Of a stretch of DNA of 64,000 nucleotides, positions 1 to 10,054 are shown piece by piece. Numbering within the stretch: position 1 is the first letter of the stretch; every line of letters begins with the position of its first letter. The notes beneath the pieces are model-generated. The model worked only from the letters and a program-made list of their open reading frames with translations. It had not been told where the DNA came from and did no database searches. The DNA is from Torymus aiolomorphi (Eukaryota; Arthropoda; Insecta; Hymenoptera; Torymidae): contig CM070877.1 of the NCBI GenBank assembly GCA_036365515.1, positions 59,135,975-59,199,974 of the forward strand, read 5' to 3'. Position numbers and translations under genes: made by a program.

Positions 1-549
1 TCATCGTATAAGCCTCCCGTCGTAGGTGGTAATACTAATCTCGAATACTTGAGAGGGCTGCAGCTAGCAGACCCCATGTATTTTGAACCATCACGTATCG
101 ATATTATTCTCGGTGCAAGCGCCTATGCGCAAATCATTGAAAATCAAATTGTTAAGGGCCAAAGTCTTCAGCCGATAGCACTTAGTTCCAAACTTGGATG
201 GCTCTTGACAGGTAATCTCTCTTCGTCAACTTCAGAAATAGGGTTAGAATCAATATCTCTTCATTGTTCGGACAGCTGCGAGCATGAAGCCAAACTTTTG
301 GAGCTCGTTCAAGATTTTTGGAGGGCGGAGGAGATAGTCAATGACAAAAAATCTTACTCGCCTGGTGAACAAGCGTGCGAGGATTTTTATCAAAAAACCA
401 CTCGACAGGATGAGTCGGGTCGGTACATAGTAAGTCTACCTTGGAAGGATCGAGAAACTCTGAGCTCTGCTCACCTCGAAGGCTCATATCTGCCGCTTTA
501 CGCGCTCTCAATCGTCTTGAAGCTAACTTCACTAAGAACGAAAAACTAA
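1..549 (+). pseudogene. Pao protease / pre-RT segment
   Basis: The frame is open from the first base of the window, so its start lies upstream. The residues YLRGLQLADP, IDIILGASAY and SKLGWLLTG match the conserved end of the Pao aspartic protease and the segment leading into RT. Near the 3' end (about 470-490) the Pao-like reading continues in another frame, so a frameshift separates this piece from the RT piece downstream. No intact protease active site is inside the window. In a live element this region would help mature the Gag-Pol polyprotein. Confidence 0.85.
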
Positions 550-1457
550 AAACAGCGTATATTGAATTCATCAAAGAGTACATTGACTTAGGTCATATGA
601 CTCTTACCACTGATTTAGATTCATTTCCTAAGAATCAAGCCTTCTTACCACATCACGGTGTATGGAAGGAAACCAGTACGACGACCAAATTGCGTACTGT
701 GTTTAACGGCTCGAGCAAGAGCAAATCAGGAATTTCCGTTAATGATCTTCTTCACGTTGGACCTAATCTTCTTCAAAATCCCGACGCTTTGATCTGCGGC
801 TGGCGAAGGTACAAGATCGCCCTCTCAGCTGACGTGGAGAAAATGTTCAGGCAGATTGGTGTCGAACAATGTGATCAACCCTTTCAGTCGATTTTATGGC
901 GTTTTGACAAGAGTGAACCCATTCAAATTTATCGATTAACCACAGTGACGTATGGTCTAGCCTGTTCGCCTTTTCTAGCTATACGAACTCTTTTGAAATT
1001 AGCCGAAGACTATGGCCAAACTTTCCCAATCGCAGCTGAAGCTGCTCGAACAGAGATGTATTCGGATAATGTGCTTACTGGTGCACATTCACTTGATGAA
1101 GCATTGAAAAAACAAGATGAATTAATTCTTCTCTTTAAACAAGGTCATCTCAACCTTCGTAAGTGGACTTCAAACAATACTGAAGTACTCTCTTCCTTAC
1201 CCTCGAATATGTTAGCTGCAGATTCCATTGCTTTATTTGCTTCTGTAACATCTATACCAATTTTAGGTATAGATTGGCAACCTAACACAGATTACTTTAG
1301 TTTTCATATCGAAGATGCTCCCGTTGATTTGGCATATACCAAACGTTCGGTTCTCTCTAGAATTGCTCGCATCTTCGACCCCATGGGGTGGTTGGCTCCT
1401 ATCGTAATAACCGCTAAGATTATTATGCAATCTTTATGGATTCTGAAGGTTAGTTAG
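480..1457 (+). pseudogene. Pao reverse transcriptase, inactivated
   Basis: This RT-like segment carries TKLRTVFNGSSK, LSADVEKMFRQI and LKQGHLNLRKWTSN, which are hallmarks of Pao RTs. LSADVEKMF holds the motif A aspartate. The catalytic YVDD-type box reads YSDN here, so the second metal-binding aspartate is replaced by asparagine, predicting a dead polymerase. A TAG at 1455-1457 cuts the frame; the RNase H part continues in the same frame beyond it. The reading begins by frameshift from the upstream protease piece, so the precise start is not meaningful. Confidence 0.92.
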
Positions 1458-2123
1458 GACGAAGAACTGCCTCTTGATATCTCAAATCGGTGGCAGACTT
1501 GGTTGCAAGATCTTCATTCACTTAGTCTGATTAACTTCCCTCGCTGGAGCGGATACACTCCCCAATGTGAATTACTTGAGATTCACGGATTCGCAGACGC
1601 CTCTAAATTTGTGTATGGTGCAGTAGTCTACCTGCGCTTGATCCAAACTCAAGAAGCGCTTGTCACGCTTCACGTGGCTAAAACGCGAGTAGCTCCACTT
1701 AAGACGCTAAGCATACCTCGCTTAGAACTTTGCGCTGCGTTGCTACTTGCTCGATTGGTTCACACATTCCTCGAATCTTTCCCAATAAAGGTTGAGAGTG
1801 TTCATCTTTGGTCTGATTCTGCTGAGGTACTCTTCTGGTTAAAAGACCACCCCTCTAGATGGGGCGTTTTTGTCGCTAACCGGTGCTCCGAGATTCATAC
1901 CCTGCTACCTGATGCGTTCTGGCATCACGTACGATCAGGTGATAACCCCGCGGATGTTATTTCACGAGGTATTGAGCCCTCAAAACTAGTTTCGTATAGT
2001 TTATGGTGGAAAGGTCCCACCTGGCTCTCCGATAATCATGAGTCATGGTCAAAGGATCATGATCAGCTCAATTTTACAGTAAATATTTTTGTTTCGTTGA
2101 TCACTCATTTTCCAAATATTTAG
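1458..2123 (+). pseudogene. Pao RNase H-like domain
   Basis: This piece continues in the RT frame after a nonsense codon. The residues EIHGFADAS, SIPRLELCAALLLARL, LWSDSAEVLFWL and SGDNPADVISRG are the conserved blocks of the Pao RNase H, with acidic residues at the expected places. It would degrade the RNA strand of the RNA-DNA hybrid during reverse transcription. The frame loses Pao similarity at about 2080-2100 and stops at 2121-2123, just before the LOA insertion. The integrase half reappears only beyond 9258. Confidence 0.9.
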
Positions 2124-2129
2124 ATAAGG

Positions 2130-2142
2130 TAATATCGATGTT
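2130..2142. repeat. Left target-site duplication of the LOA element
   Basis: The 13-base string TAATATCGATGTT occurs here and again at 7162-7174, immediately flanking the non-LTR element. The first bases are ambiguous because the element's 3' tail is itself an AAT/TAA microsatellite. A duplication of this size is typical of target-primed reverse transcription. Confidence 0.85.
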
Positions 2143-2264
2143 GGAGTGGCGAAGTACTGGGCAGCGGGGCGGTAACGCCTAGCACACCTAATGCGGAACC
2201 ACTCCCGGGTGAGAAGGGTAAGCGGAGATCGAGGTCCAAGGAACTCAACCCGCTTGTCCAGTGG

Positions 2265-3422
2265 TTGTCTGGAACAGGAGGGCCCTCGGGAACTCCGCCA
2301 ACGGACAATCCAAACGCGATCGCGGACGCGAGTAGGAACCCCAGCAAGGAGGGTACCGGGGACTCTTTGAAGAACCCGGGCGGATCCTTGCCGGAGGCTG
2401 GGGATGGGGGATTAGCAAATCAACCATCCCGGAGGCAGGGTGGGCAGGACCGTATGGAGGAGGTCCTGAACGCAGAGAGAAATGCAGAGACATCGGCGGA
2501 GGGGGACTCATCGAAGAACCCCGATGCCGATGCCATCACAGATCAGCTGAAGGAGCTTCAACTCGCCCTGAAGCATAAGAGACTCTCTGGAGCTCAGAGG
2601 CGGAAGCTCCTGAAGCAAAAACGGGAGTTGAAGGCGGTTGGGAGGACCGGGACAGCGGGGCCATTGGCCAGGCAGGACCGGGACACCGAACCGCCGGCTA
2701 CTCCAACGATGAGGGCAGAGGCACGGGAGGGCGGGCCGGGGGTCACGGGCGTCAAGCGGCGCAAGGGTCCCGCGGACACCCCTCCTGATGCCGATGTCGC
2801 CAGGAAAAAGCCGAAACGGCAGGCCGGCATAGAGGTCGCCAGGATGGTGGACCCACTTACAAGGGCGGTCGTTGCGGAAGGGTATCCTGACGTGGAGCTG
2901 CTGCAGCAGCATGCAGTACACGTCAGCGACGCGGTCCAGACAGAGATGGAAAAGATCGAGTCTGGCCCGAGCCCGAAATTCAGCGGCTGCTTCGTTAAAA
3001 GCGGGGCTATCATCGTGGTGGCCGAAGACGACTTCTCAAGGGTATGGCTGGAGGAAATTATCCCCCGGATACAACCTTGGGAAGGAGCAAAGCTGAGCGC
3101 CGTGGAGATGAGTGCGCTTAGAAGGCCGATCAGGGCCTCGTTCCGGATTCCTGGCCCTAGACAGGATCCGGCCGCGGTCCTGGAAAGACTCGAGCGCACG
3201 AACCGCGGCGTAGGCATTGACGGATGGCGGGTAAGTGCCACAGAGACTAGGGAGGGGCCGGACATCGGAACCTTCCTGCTCGTGACCTTATCGAGGACAT
3301 CCCTGCATGCGCTTAGAGAGCGCAGATTCCAGCTGCAGTGGGGGCTCAATCCGATCTCCGTTAAGATTACGGAAGGGGAACCGCGGGAGCAGCAAGGATC
3401 GGGTAAGGGAGGACCGTCTTAA
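2265..3422 (+). CDS. LOA retrotransposon ORF1 (Gag-like, DUF4780-type)
   Basis: An open frame running without a stop from the target duplication to 3422. There is no ATG between the element start and 2454, where the first in-frame ATG gives about 323 residues; initiation may be there or at a non-AUG codon upstream, so the given start is approximate. The N-terminal half is polar, glycine/proline rich and basic. The C-terminal half, from about residue 240 (KSGAIIVVAEDD, FRIPGPRQDP, GIDGWRVSATE), resembles the DUF4780 domain of insect retrotransposon ORF1 proteins. Such proteins coat the element RNA. No CCHC knuckle is seen. ORF2 starts six bases downstream. Confidence 0.85.
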   Translation: MSGTGGPSGTPPTDNPNAIADASRNPSKEGTGDSLKNPGGSLPEAGDGGLANQPSRRQGGQDRMEEVLNAERNAETSAEGDSSKNPDADAITDQLKELQLALKHKRLSGAQRRKLLKQKRELKAVGRTGTAGPLARQDRDTEPPATPTMRAEAREGGPGVTGVKRRKGPADTPPDADVARKKPKRQAGIEVARMVDPLTRAVVAEGYPDVELLQQHAVHVSDAVQTEMEKIESGPSPKFSGCFVKSGAIIVVAEDDFSRVWLEEIIPRIQPWEGAKLSAVEMSALRRPIRASFRIPGPRQDPAAVLERLERTNRGVGIDGWRVSATETREGPDIGTFLLVTLSRTSLHALRERRFQLQWGLNPISVKITEGEPREQQGSGKGGPS

Positions 3423-3427
3423 GCGCA

Positions 3428-6400
3428 ATGGCTAAGGACGGGATACCATTTACCCAAATTAATCTGCACCACAGCAAAGGCGCCACAGCGGTCTTGGCCA
3501 GGCGCATGGCTGGGGTGCAGACAGGCATCTGCCTAATACAAGAGCCATGGTTGGTCGCGGGGGCTATCCGGGGACTACGGGGAGTGGGGAAAATCTATAG
3601 AGATCCTGCTAAAAATGCTTCGAGGGCGTGTATTCTGGCTAAGGGGCTGGAGGTCTTTTTGATGCCCACCCACTGCAGCGGGGATCTAGCGGTCGTCAAG
3701 GCGAGACTCCCAGACGTGGAAGGATCTGAGAGGGTAGTGGTGGTGGCCTCAGGCTATTTTCCGTACGACTCTACAGATGAACCGCCGCCAAGGGAAGTAC
3801 AACAACTCATTGAGTTTTGCGAGTCAAGGAAACTCCCCCTTATTCTGGGATGCGATGCAAACGCACACCACATCATTTGGGGGAGCTCTGACATTAACGG
3901 CAGGGGAGAAGCACTCCTGCAGTTCCTTGTCTCCACAGATCTAAGCATCTTGAACAGGAGCAGGGAACCGACCTTCTGCAACTCAGTAAGGAGGGAGGTT
4001 ATAGACCTGACACTTTGTTCAGAGGAAATCAGCAGCTGTGTCGGAGACTGGAGGGTCTCTACCGAACCTTCACTATCTGACCACAGGCATATTATCTTCA
4101 ACTGGAGGAAAGGAGGTACAGGGACCAAGGCCTTTAGGAATCCGAGGAGAACAGACTGGGACTCCTACAGGGCTATCCTTGGGAATGAACTCCGAGACTT
4201 CAGACCGGATTTCACCACAACCGAGAGGTTGGAATACTGGGCGGAGGAGCTTGTAAGGGCTATCGACGTCTCGTTTCAGAGGAGCTGTCCGATGACCAAA
4301 CCAAGGGGGACCTCGAAGACCCCTTGGTGGACAGAGGAGCTCCAAAGCCTGCGACGGGAGGTGAGGCGAGCCTTTAACAGAGCTCGGAATACTCGCAGAC
4401 CGGAAGACTGGGCCTCCCACAAAGAGTTCCAGAGGCTGTACAAATCTCGCATCAACGCAGAGAGGAAGAGAGGATGGAGGGACTACTGCGAGGGTATTGA
4501 AAGGTACCCTGACGCAGCTAGGCTGAATCGCATCCTCGCAAAAAATCCGGAAGTCTGGCTAGAAGCTATCCAACTCCCCACCGGAGAATATGCAGCTTTA
4601 GAGGAGGAATGCCTGCGGCTACTCCTCGAAGCAAACTTTCCGGATTTTAATCAGAGCGTCGAGGCCCAGGCGAGACCTCCCCGGGCCCTAGTACCGAGGA
4701 GGGCGGCCTGGGACCTGGCAGCTCACATAGTCACACCTGAGAGAACCAGGTGGGCCATAGGCAACTTCAAACCCTTTAAGGCTCCCGGCGCCGATGGGGT
4801 GCTTCCGGTCTTCCTGCAGGAAGGAATGGAGGTACTCATCGGACGCCTGGTTAAAGTCTTTAGGGCCAGTATTGCCCTAGCACACGTGCCACGCGCATGG
4901 AAACGGGCAAGAATTGTCTTTATTCCGAAAGCAGGGAAACCTACTCACACGACTGTTAAGGACTTTCGGCCGATCAGTCTGACCTCCTTCGTTTTTAAGA
5001 CATTGGAGAGGCTAGTGGATAGATACCTGCAGGACGAAGTGCTGACAGTCAGGCCCTTACACCTCAACCAGCACGCTTATAGGGCAGGTTGCTCGACAGA
5101 GACTGCCTTACACTCGGCGGTCTATCGCATAGAGGAGCAGCTGGAGAAAGGGGAAATCGCGGTTGGGGCGTTTTTGGATGTGGAAGGGGCGTTCAACCGC
5201 ACCTCCACGGAGACCGTTCGAGAGGAGGCAAGGAGGCATGGGGTACCTGAGCCACTAGTGGACTGGCTTGGAAGCATGCTGAGCCGTCGAACGGTGGAAG
5301 CCAAGTTGGGCCCAACCAAAGTCACCGGGATGGTCAGTAGAGGGTGCGCGCAAGGCGGAGTATCATCCCCCACCATCTGGTGTCTGGTAGCCAACGGACT
5401 CCTAGAGGCACTGAATGTTGGGGGTTGTTATGCACAGGCCTACGCGGATGACTTTCTCATCATCATTAAAGGAAGATTCATAGAGGCGGCCATGAACTCT
5501 ATGCAACTTGCACTCAAACGGGTGGAACGCTGGTGCGAGGCAACAGGACTCTCTGTAAACCCAGAGAAGACTGAGCTCGTCGTTTTCACTCGGAGATACA
5601 AACTCGAACCATACAGGGCGCCCACACTAGGGGGCAAGACCCTGGAGGTGAGAAACGCAGCCAAATACCTCGGGGTAACTCTGGACAGGAAGCTGACCTG
5701 GGACAGACACGTTCTTATTCAACGTGACAAGTTCCTGTCGGCCTTCTGGATGTGCCGAAGGGCGTTTAGCAGCACTTGGGGACTCAGTCCCAAGATCATC
5801 CTGTGGCTCTATAGGGCCGTGCTGGTACCCAGGCTGGTCTATGCTGCTGCGGTCTGGTGGCGCAGAACAGAGCTCACCGGGGTTCGGCAATTAATGGAAG
5901 GGCTCCGAGGGCTTATACTGAGGGGAGCCACAGGGGCGATGCGCACCACACCCATAAGGGCACTGGGCGCAGTGGCGGGCGTGGAGCCTCTCCACATCAC
6001 CATTACCGCAACTGCGGCCGTAACAGCACACAGGTTAGGGGCCCAGGGCAAGTGGAAACAGGGTAGAAGGCATACTCAGTTTCCCGAAGAACTGGCCTCC
6101 TCACCAGTTCTGTCCATGCCATCGGACGTGATGATCCCGAGATATACCTTCGGAAGGAGGTATGGGACCGCCATACCGACGAGGCAGGACTGGGCAACGG
6201 AGAGGGACAAGCTGCCGGGCAGTGGAGACATCTGGTACAAGGATGGCTCCAAGACCGATGGCGGTACCGGCTCCGGATATTACTGCCGCAGGGACGGGAA
6301 AGGCACATTTATCCCCCTGGGGAGGCACGCCACCGTTTTTCAATCAGAAATATATGCCATCTTCGGATGCGTTCAAAGGATTGAAGAACTTGGCATTCAG

Positions 6401-7102
6401 GGCAAACGCATCAGCATCTGCTCGGACAGCCAGGCAGCTCTGAAGGCGCTGAACGCCCCCAAAACGAGCTCACAGCTGGTCTGGGATTGCAAAGTGGCGC
6501 TAAACAGACTAGCGGAGAGCAACACCACTCGTCTACTCTGGATACCGGGGCATACCGGGATAAGAGGAAACGAGATTGCAGATAGGCTCGCCGGACTGGG
6601 AGCTCACTCCTCTACAGACGAGTCATCAGCGCCCCTAATAGGGGTCTCCAAATCGGAGGTGAAGCAGGCGGTCGCCAAGTGGACGCGGATACTGCACGCC
6701 AGGGATTGGCAAAACGGTGGTGGTATCAGGCAGACTAAAGCTATGCTGGGCCAGGACATCAACCCGGACTGGACCCGATGTATATGCGGAGGTAGCAGAA
6801 GGGACGCCCGGCTGCTAGTACATATTGTTACGGGGCACGGGCGCCTCAGATACCACTCGACCAAATTAGGGCTGACGACATGCGGTCGGTGCAGATGGTG
6901 CGATGAAGCGGACGAGACCCCTATCCATCTTCTAACGACCTGCCCCATGTTCGCCAGCCAAGACACCAGCTACTGGGGAACCACTTCCCGGTGGTCTGCG
7001 AAATCAGGGCAACCCGATCCGGGATTATCCTCTCCTTTTGGAGAAGGGCAAGACTTCCGGAATAAGGGCTGCCGGTTCAGAGGGCGATACAATGGGTCTT
7101 AG
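3428..7102 (+). CDS. LOA retrotransposon ORF2: endonuclease, reverse transcriptase, RNase H
   Basis: A 1,224-residue open protein starting at an ATG. Residues 1-225 form an APE-type endonuclease (NLHHSK, QEPW, CDANAHHIIW, SDHRHI) that nicks target DNA. The RT spans about residues 490-760, with motif A in LDVEGAFN, GCAQGGVSSP, and the YADD box near residue 671. An RNase H spans about 930-1055, with DGSK, SEIYAI, CSDSQAAL and GHTGIRGNEIAD carrying the acidic and histidine residues. A C-terminal cysteine/histidine motif (CRWCDEADETPIHLLTTC, near 1155) follows. All catalytic boxes I can check are intact, which suggests a recently competent element. Confidence 0.93.
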   Translation: MAKDGIPFTQINLHHSKGATAVLARRMAGVQTGICLIQEPWLVAGAIRGLRGVGKIYRDPAKNASRACILAKGLEVFLMPTHCSGDLAVVKARLPDVEGSERVVVVASGYFPYDSTDEPPPREVQQLIEFCESRKLPLILGCDANAHHIIWGSSDINGRGEALLQFLVSTDLSILNRSREPTFCNSVRREVIDLTLCSEEISSCVGDWRVSTEPSLSDHRHIIFNWRKGGTGTKAFRNPRRTDWDSYRAILGNELRDFRPDFTTTERLEYWAEELVRAIDVSFQRSCPMTKPRGTSKTPWWTEELQSLRREVRRAFNRARNTRRPEDWASHKEFQRLYKSRINAERKRGWRDYCEGIERYPDAARLNRILAKNPEVWLEAIQLPTGEYAALEEECLRLLLEANFPDFNQSVEAQARPPRALVPRRAAWDLAAHIVTPERTRWAIGNFKPFKAPGADGVLPVFLQEGMEVLIGRLVKVFRASIALAHVPRAWKRARIVFIPKAGKPTHTTVKDFRPISLTSFVFKTLERLVDRYLQDEVLTVRPLHLNQHAYRAGCSTETALHSAVYRIEEQLEKGEIAVGAFLDVEGAFNRTSTETVREEARRHGVPEPLVDWLGSMLSRRTVEAKLGPTKVTGMVSRGCAQGGVSSPTIWCLVANGLLEALNVGGCYAQAYADDFLIIIKGRFIEAAMNSMQLALKRVERWCEATGLSVNPEKTELVVFTRRYKLEPYRAPTLGGKTLEVRNAAKYLGVTLDRKLTWDRHVLIQRDKFLSAFWMCRRAFSSTWGLSPKIILWLYRAVLVPRLVYAAAVWWRRTELTGVRQLMEGLRGLILRGATGAMRTTPIRALGAVAGVEPLHITITATAAVTAHRLGAQGKWKQGRRHTQFPEELASSPVLSMPSDVMIPRYTFGRRYGTAIPTRQDWATERDKLPGSGDIWYKDGSKTDGGTGSGYYCRRDGKGTFIPLGRHATVFQSEIYAIFGCVQRIEELGIQGKRISICSDSQAALKALNAPKTSSQLVWDCKVALNRLAESNTTRLLWIPGHTGIRGNEIADRLAGLGAHSSTDESSAPLIGVSKSEVKQAVAKWTRILHARDWQNGGGIRQTKAMLGQDINPDWTRCICGGSRRDARLLVHIVTGHGRLRYHSTKLGLTTCGRCRWCDEADETPIHLLTTCPMFASQDTSYWGTTSRWSAKSGQPDPGLSSPFGEGQDFRNKGCRFRGRYNGS

Positions 7103-7139
7103 ACCTAAGTACCCGGGGCCGAGTTCCCCCCCTCAGATA

Positions 7140-7161
7140 GCAATAATAATAATAATAATAA
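7140..7161. repeat. (TAA)n 3' tail of the LOA element
   Basis: A run of AAT/TAA trinucleotides at the 3' end of the non-LTR element instead of poly(A). Such tails are usual for I, R1 and LOA-type elements. It abuts the right copy of the target duplication at 7162-7174. Confidence 0.85.
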
Positions 7162-7210
7162 TAATATCGATGTTAATGAGTTCAAAATGATGTAGTTTTT
7201 ATTTGTGCAA

Positions 7211-7242
7211 CGTTTTGGTAGCTGATTCGCTACCCTTATCAA
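7211..7242 (-). ncRNA. Degenerate hammerhead-ribozyme-like stem
   Basis: On the minus strand a GGGTAGC / GCTACC stem with a six-base loop is flanked by CTTGATAA on one side and AAAAC on the other. These positions correspond to the CUGANGA and GAAA cores of the hammerhead ribozymes carried by Penelope-like elements, but several core bases are changed. It is probably inactive; the intact version is at 23191-23224. Confidence 0.5.
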
Positions 7243-8147
7243 GCACTGAAATTTATTAATACAAAATAGATACAAGGTCACAAATAAACAAAAAAAAATA
7301 TATAACATACAATATCCAAACTGCACGTCGAGCTTACCCAAAGATTTCTGTTAAATAATTAACACCGTCATATACAAAATACTACATACATTCTTCGTTC
7401 TGCAAAAATAGAGCCAATAATGTGAAATATATAAAACCTTTGCACAGAGATCAGCCTCAAATAAATATAATTGTTACCTGATTTCTTAGGTAAAAATAAT
7501 CTAAATGTTAACGAAATCATTTCCACCTTCGTAAATCGAATAAATTAGGACGACACAGTAATAAATTAATAAATATAACACAACAATTTAATAAATTAAC
7601 ACAGAAGAGAAGCAAAGACAGTCAAAGTAAATAAAAGGAACGTAAACAAGTAGCTGTCTGATATACTATATAAAATTATGGCAGCTGATATACTGATGTC
7701 AATAACTAAGTAATAACAAAGCAATTTACCCAGTACATTGCAGTCATAATCTATAAACTTATTTGACTATTAATTAAATGAATAATAGAAGAATTTCCTG
7801 TTAAAAGTGCTATTTTATTAAAACAAGGGTCAATACTATTATAAAATAATAAAATACATCAAGTCAAACCTTAAAAATTTTTTCCTTTTTTACACACACA
7901 GAAACTCATTTCAAATCTCACGGTCCACTGCAGGACACTACACCTATGCACTCGCACTACTACCCAAAATCATGCGCACGCAGATACCCAGTGCCCCGAG
8001 TGACAATACTACAATCATGCTTATAATATATCTAACAAATCAAAAGTAATAATTATATTCATTTTCTATCTGATTTCCCTTATTTTGTATAAAAGTTGTG
8101 AATAGTGACTGCTTAAATTTTGTGTATCTTCTTTTATATTTATTGGG

Positions 8148-8340
8148 TTATCTTGTAATTTTATGTTTACCATTTCTGAGATTATTCTTTTTTTTCCAAC
8201 AGCTTTCAGTATCTAATATTTCTGTGTTATCAAAATCAAATTCATGTTTACATTTTTTAATATGATTGTTAATTACGAATTTTTTGACATCATCTTTCTT
8301 AGTATTTGCAATATGTTCCTTAATTCTTGTGTCATGGGTC
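8148..8340 (-). pseudogene. Penelope-like protein C-terminus (minus copy)
   Basis: A minus-strand frame containing RIKEHIANTKKDDVKKF, which is also found in the plus-strand copy at about 9117-9165. It is therefore the same GIY-YIG-linked C-terminal region in opposite orientation. It ends in a stop at 8148. The N-terminal part is absent because the sequence switches to the plus-strand copy. Confidence 0.75.
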
Positions 8341-9222
8341 ACCAATGGGTAGTTCCATTAGTCCCTCGTTTGCTGATATAGTAATGGTCGATTTGGAGGA
8401 AACTTGCTTAGAAAAACTAGATTTTAAACCATTGTTTTATTACAGATATGTTGACGACATTATTATGTGCTACCTAAGGGTAAAGTAAAACAAGTTTGGA
8501 TGGGTTTAATTCGTATCACAATAGTTTAAAGTTTACACATGAGTTGGAAAAAACAATACTATAAGTTTCTTAGAAGTAAGTCTGATCAAAAAAAATAATA
8601 GAATTATCACTGATTGGTATCATAAACCAACTTTCTCGGGCCGGTTTTTAAACTTTAATACACATCATCCGATTTCTCAGAAAAGAGCAATGGTATACAA
8701 TCTAGTAGACAGGGCGTTTTACTTTCACAAAAAAAGTTTTGGGAAAAAAAAATCAGTCTGGTTAGGGATTTCTTAATCATTAATAATTACCCAAATAATT
8801 TTATAGAATATTATTTGAATAAGAGATTGAACAGAATCAAATTTAACAATAATAATAATAATAACAATAAAGAGTATACCAGGAAAGCATTATTAAACCT
8901 ACCATATATTCCAGACACCTTTCAAGAGGTCTCTAATAATTTAAGAATGTATGGCATAAAAACGGTACCACAAATCAACAATAATCTTAGCAAAATAATA
9001 GTAAGAGGGAAAGATAAGATAGATAAAAATGAAAATACTAACATTGTTTACAAGATTTCCTGTAAAGATTGTAATGCGTGTTATACAGGAGAAAGTAAAC
9101 GTATGCTTGGTACAAGAATTAAGGAACATATTGCAAATACTAAGAAAGATGATGTCAAAAAATTTGTAATTAACAATCATATTAAAAAATGTAAACACGA
9201 ACTTTTTTCAAAAAATTCGTAA
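8341..9222 (+). pseudogene. Penelope-like RT fragment and GIY-YIG-like domain
   Basis: Translation just after 8341 gives GSSISPSFADIVM and YYRYVDDIIMCY, the Penelope RT catalytic region with its VDD box. Frame breaks follow, then PTFSGRFLNFNTHH, and from about 8815 a readable stretch with IVYKISCKDCNACYTGESKR and GTRIKEHI, the GIY-YIG-type endonuclease-like region. An asparagine-rich AAT run encodes the N-tract near 8840-8870. Several frameshifts and a 5' truncation make it non-functional. Confidence 0.8.
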
Positions 9223-9257
9223 TTAGCAATCATATTAAAAAATGTAAACACGAACTT
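9158..9257 (+). repeat. Direct tandem duplication of about 49 bp
   Basis: Two adjacent copies of a segment containing CAATCATATTAAAAAATGTA and AACACGAACTTTT, with only a few differences. The duplication sits at the 3' boundary of the Penelope-like fragment next to Pao coding sequence. It may be a replication slip or a trace of the insertion process. Confidence 0.8.
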
Positions 9258-9472
9258 TTACCTTTAAACCCCATGATACAAAATCAGTTGCTCAGGGTGA
9301 GCGGTCGACTTTCTCACTCTCTTCTCGAAGAAGATGCTAAGCATCCATTTATTTTACCTGCTGATTGTCACTTTACCACTCTATTAATTGAGGATGCTCA
9401 TCAACGTACTCTCCATGGTGGTGTTCAATTAACACTTGTCACGCTAAGACGACAGTATTGGATAATGAAAGG
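9258..9472 (+). pseudogene. Pao integrase H2C2 zinc-binding module
   Basis: The frame reads QLLRVSGRLSHS, HPFILPADCHFTTLLIEDAH and TLHGGVQLTLVTLRRQYWI. This is the highly conserved N-terminal zinc-binding module of Pao integrases. The coding is then interrupted by an 81-bp miniature element and resumes at 9562 with RSAVKKIIRACLTC, which carries the cysteine pair of the module. Confidence 0.92.
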
Positions 9473-9553
9473 CAGTGTAGCCAGGTAAACAATATATATC
9501 GTAATACTGCGCATGTAAAAGTGGCGATTTATCGCCACAACCTGGTCACACTG
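9473..9553. mobile_element. 81-bp hAT-type miniature element
   Basis: The ends CAGTGTAGCCAGGT and, reverse-complemented, CAGTGTGACCAGGT form 14-bp terminal inverted repeats with two mismatches. The flanking bases ATGAAAGG occur at 9465-9472 and 9554-9561, a perfect 8-bp target duplication. CAGTG-type termini with an 8-bp duplication are diagnostic of hAT elements. No coding capacity. Its insertion separates WIMKG from GRSAV in the Pao integrase. Confidence 0.9.
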
Positions 9554-9561
9554 ATGAAAGG

Positions 9562-10054
9562 TCGATCCGCGGTTAAGAAAATCATCAGAGCTTGCCTCAC
9601 ATGCACTCGGCCATGCTGCTCGAGTACCTTCCCAATTACCCAAGTCTCGTGTCCGACACTCTTCACCCTTTGAATGCTCAGGTGTCGATTATGCCGGCCC
9701 TATTCATCTCCGCCTCACTAAAACTAGAGGAAAGGGCACGATGAAAGGTTATATAGCCATCTTCATTTGTATGGCCACTAGAGCTGTTCATATCAAAGTT
9801 GTCGAGGATTATTCTAGTGAAGCGTTCATCGCTGCTTTTCATCGGTTCACCGCTCGTAGAGGTCGTTGTAAAAAATTATATTCGGACCAAGGAACCAACT
9901 TTGTAGGTGTCGATGCTCAATTAAAGCAGATGATCGTCGCTTCTTCTTCTCTTACATCGACAATTGTTAAGTCTCTCGCTCAAGAAGGAACTTCGTGGAT
10001 CTGAACTCCTCCCAGTGCGCCTCATTTTGGAGGTATTTGGGAAGCCGCAGTTAA
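9562..10054 (+). pseudogene. Pao integrase catalytic core, disrupted
   Basis: After the zinc module cysteines the Pao reading changes frame near 9610 and continues with FECSGVDYAGPI, RAVHIKVVEDYSSEAF and KKLYSDQGTNFVG. These hold the first two acidic residues of the DDE triad (VDYAGP, YSDQGTNF). An in-frame TGA near 10001 precedes TPPSAPHFGGIWEAAV, the conserved segment leading to the third acidic residue. The frame ends at a TTAA where two transposons have inserted. Integration activity is lost. Confidence 0.9.

Larger units (their letters stand above)
2143..7161 (+). mobile_element. Full-length LOA-clade non-LTR retrotransposon
   Basis: A 5-kb element with two open reading frames in tandem, a short 3' UTR and a (TAA)n microsatellite tail, bounded by a 13-bp target duplication. 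ORF1 has a Gag-like RNA-binding-type domain; ORF2 has apurinic endonuclease, reverse transcriptase, RNase H and a C-terminal Cys/His motif. An RNase H in ORF2 plus a DUF4780-like ORF1 domain and a simple-repeat tail point to the LOA/I/R1 group, LOA best. Both ORFs lack stops or frameshifts over their length, so this is among the youngest insertions in the window. It lies at the Pao/Penelope-like junction. Confidence 0.92.
7175..9257. mobile_element. Penelope-like element fragment with inverted halves
   Basis: Two partial copies of a Penelope-like retroelement meet near 8340 with their 3' ends pointing outward: a minus-strand 3' portion (7175-8340) and a plus-strand portion (8341-9257). The minus part carries 3' non-coding DNA with a degenerate hammerhead-like stem and the end of a GIY-YIG-type protein. 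The plus part carries the RT box region and a GIY-YIG-like domain. This mirrors the arrangement of the larger Penelope-like insertion at 14987-23330. It sits between RNase H and integrase pieces of the Pao element. Confidence 0.8.

Noticed and set aside
1458..2123. Pao RNase H frame as a separate gene
   Set aside because: It is in the same frame as the RT and separated from it only by a nonsense codon.
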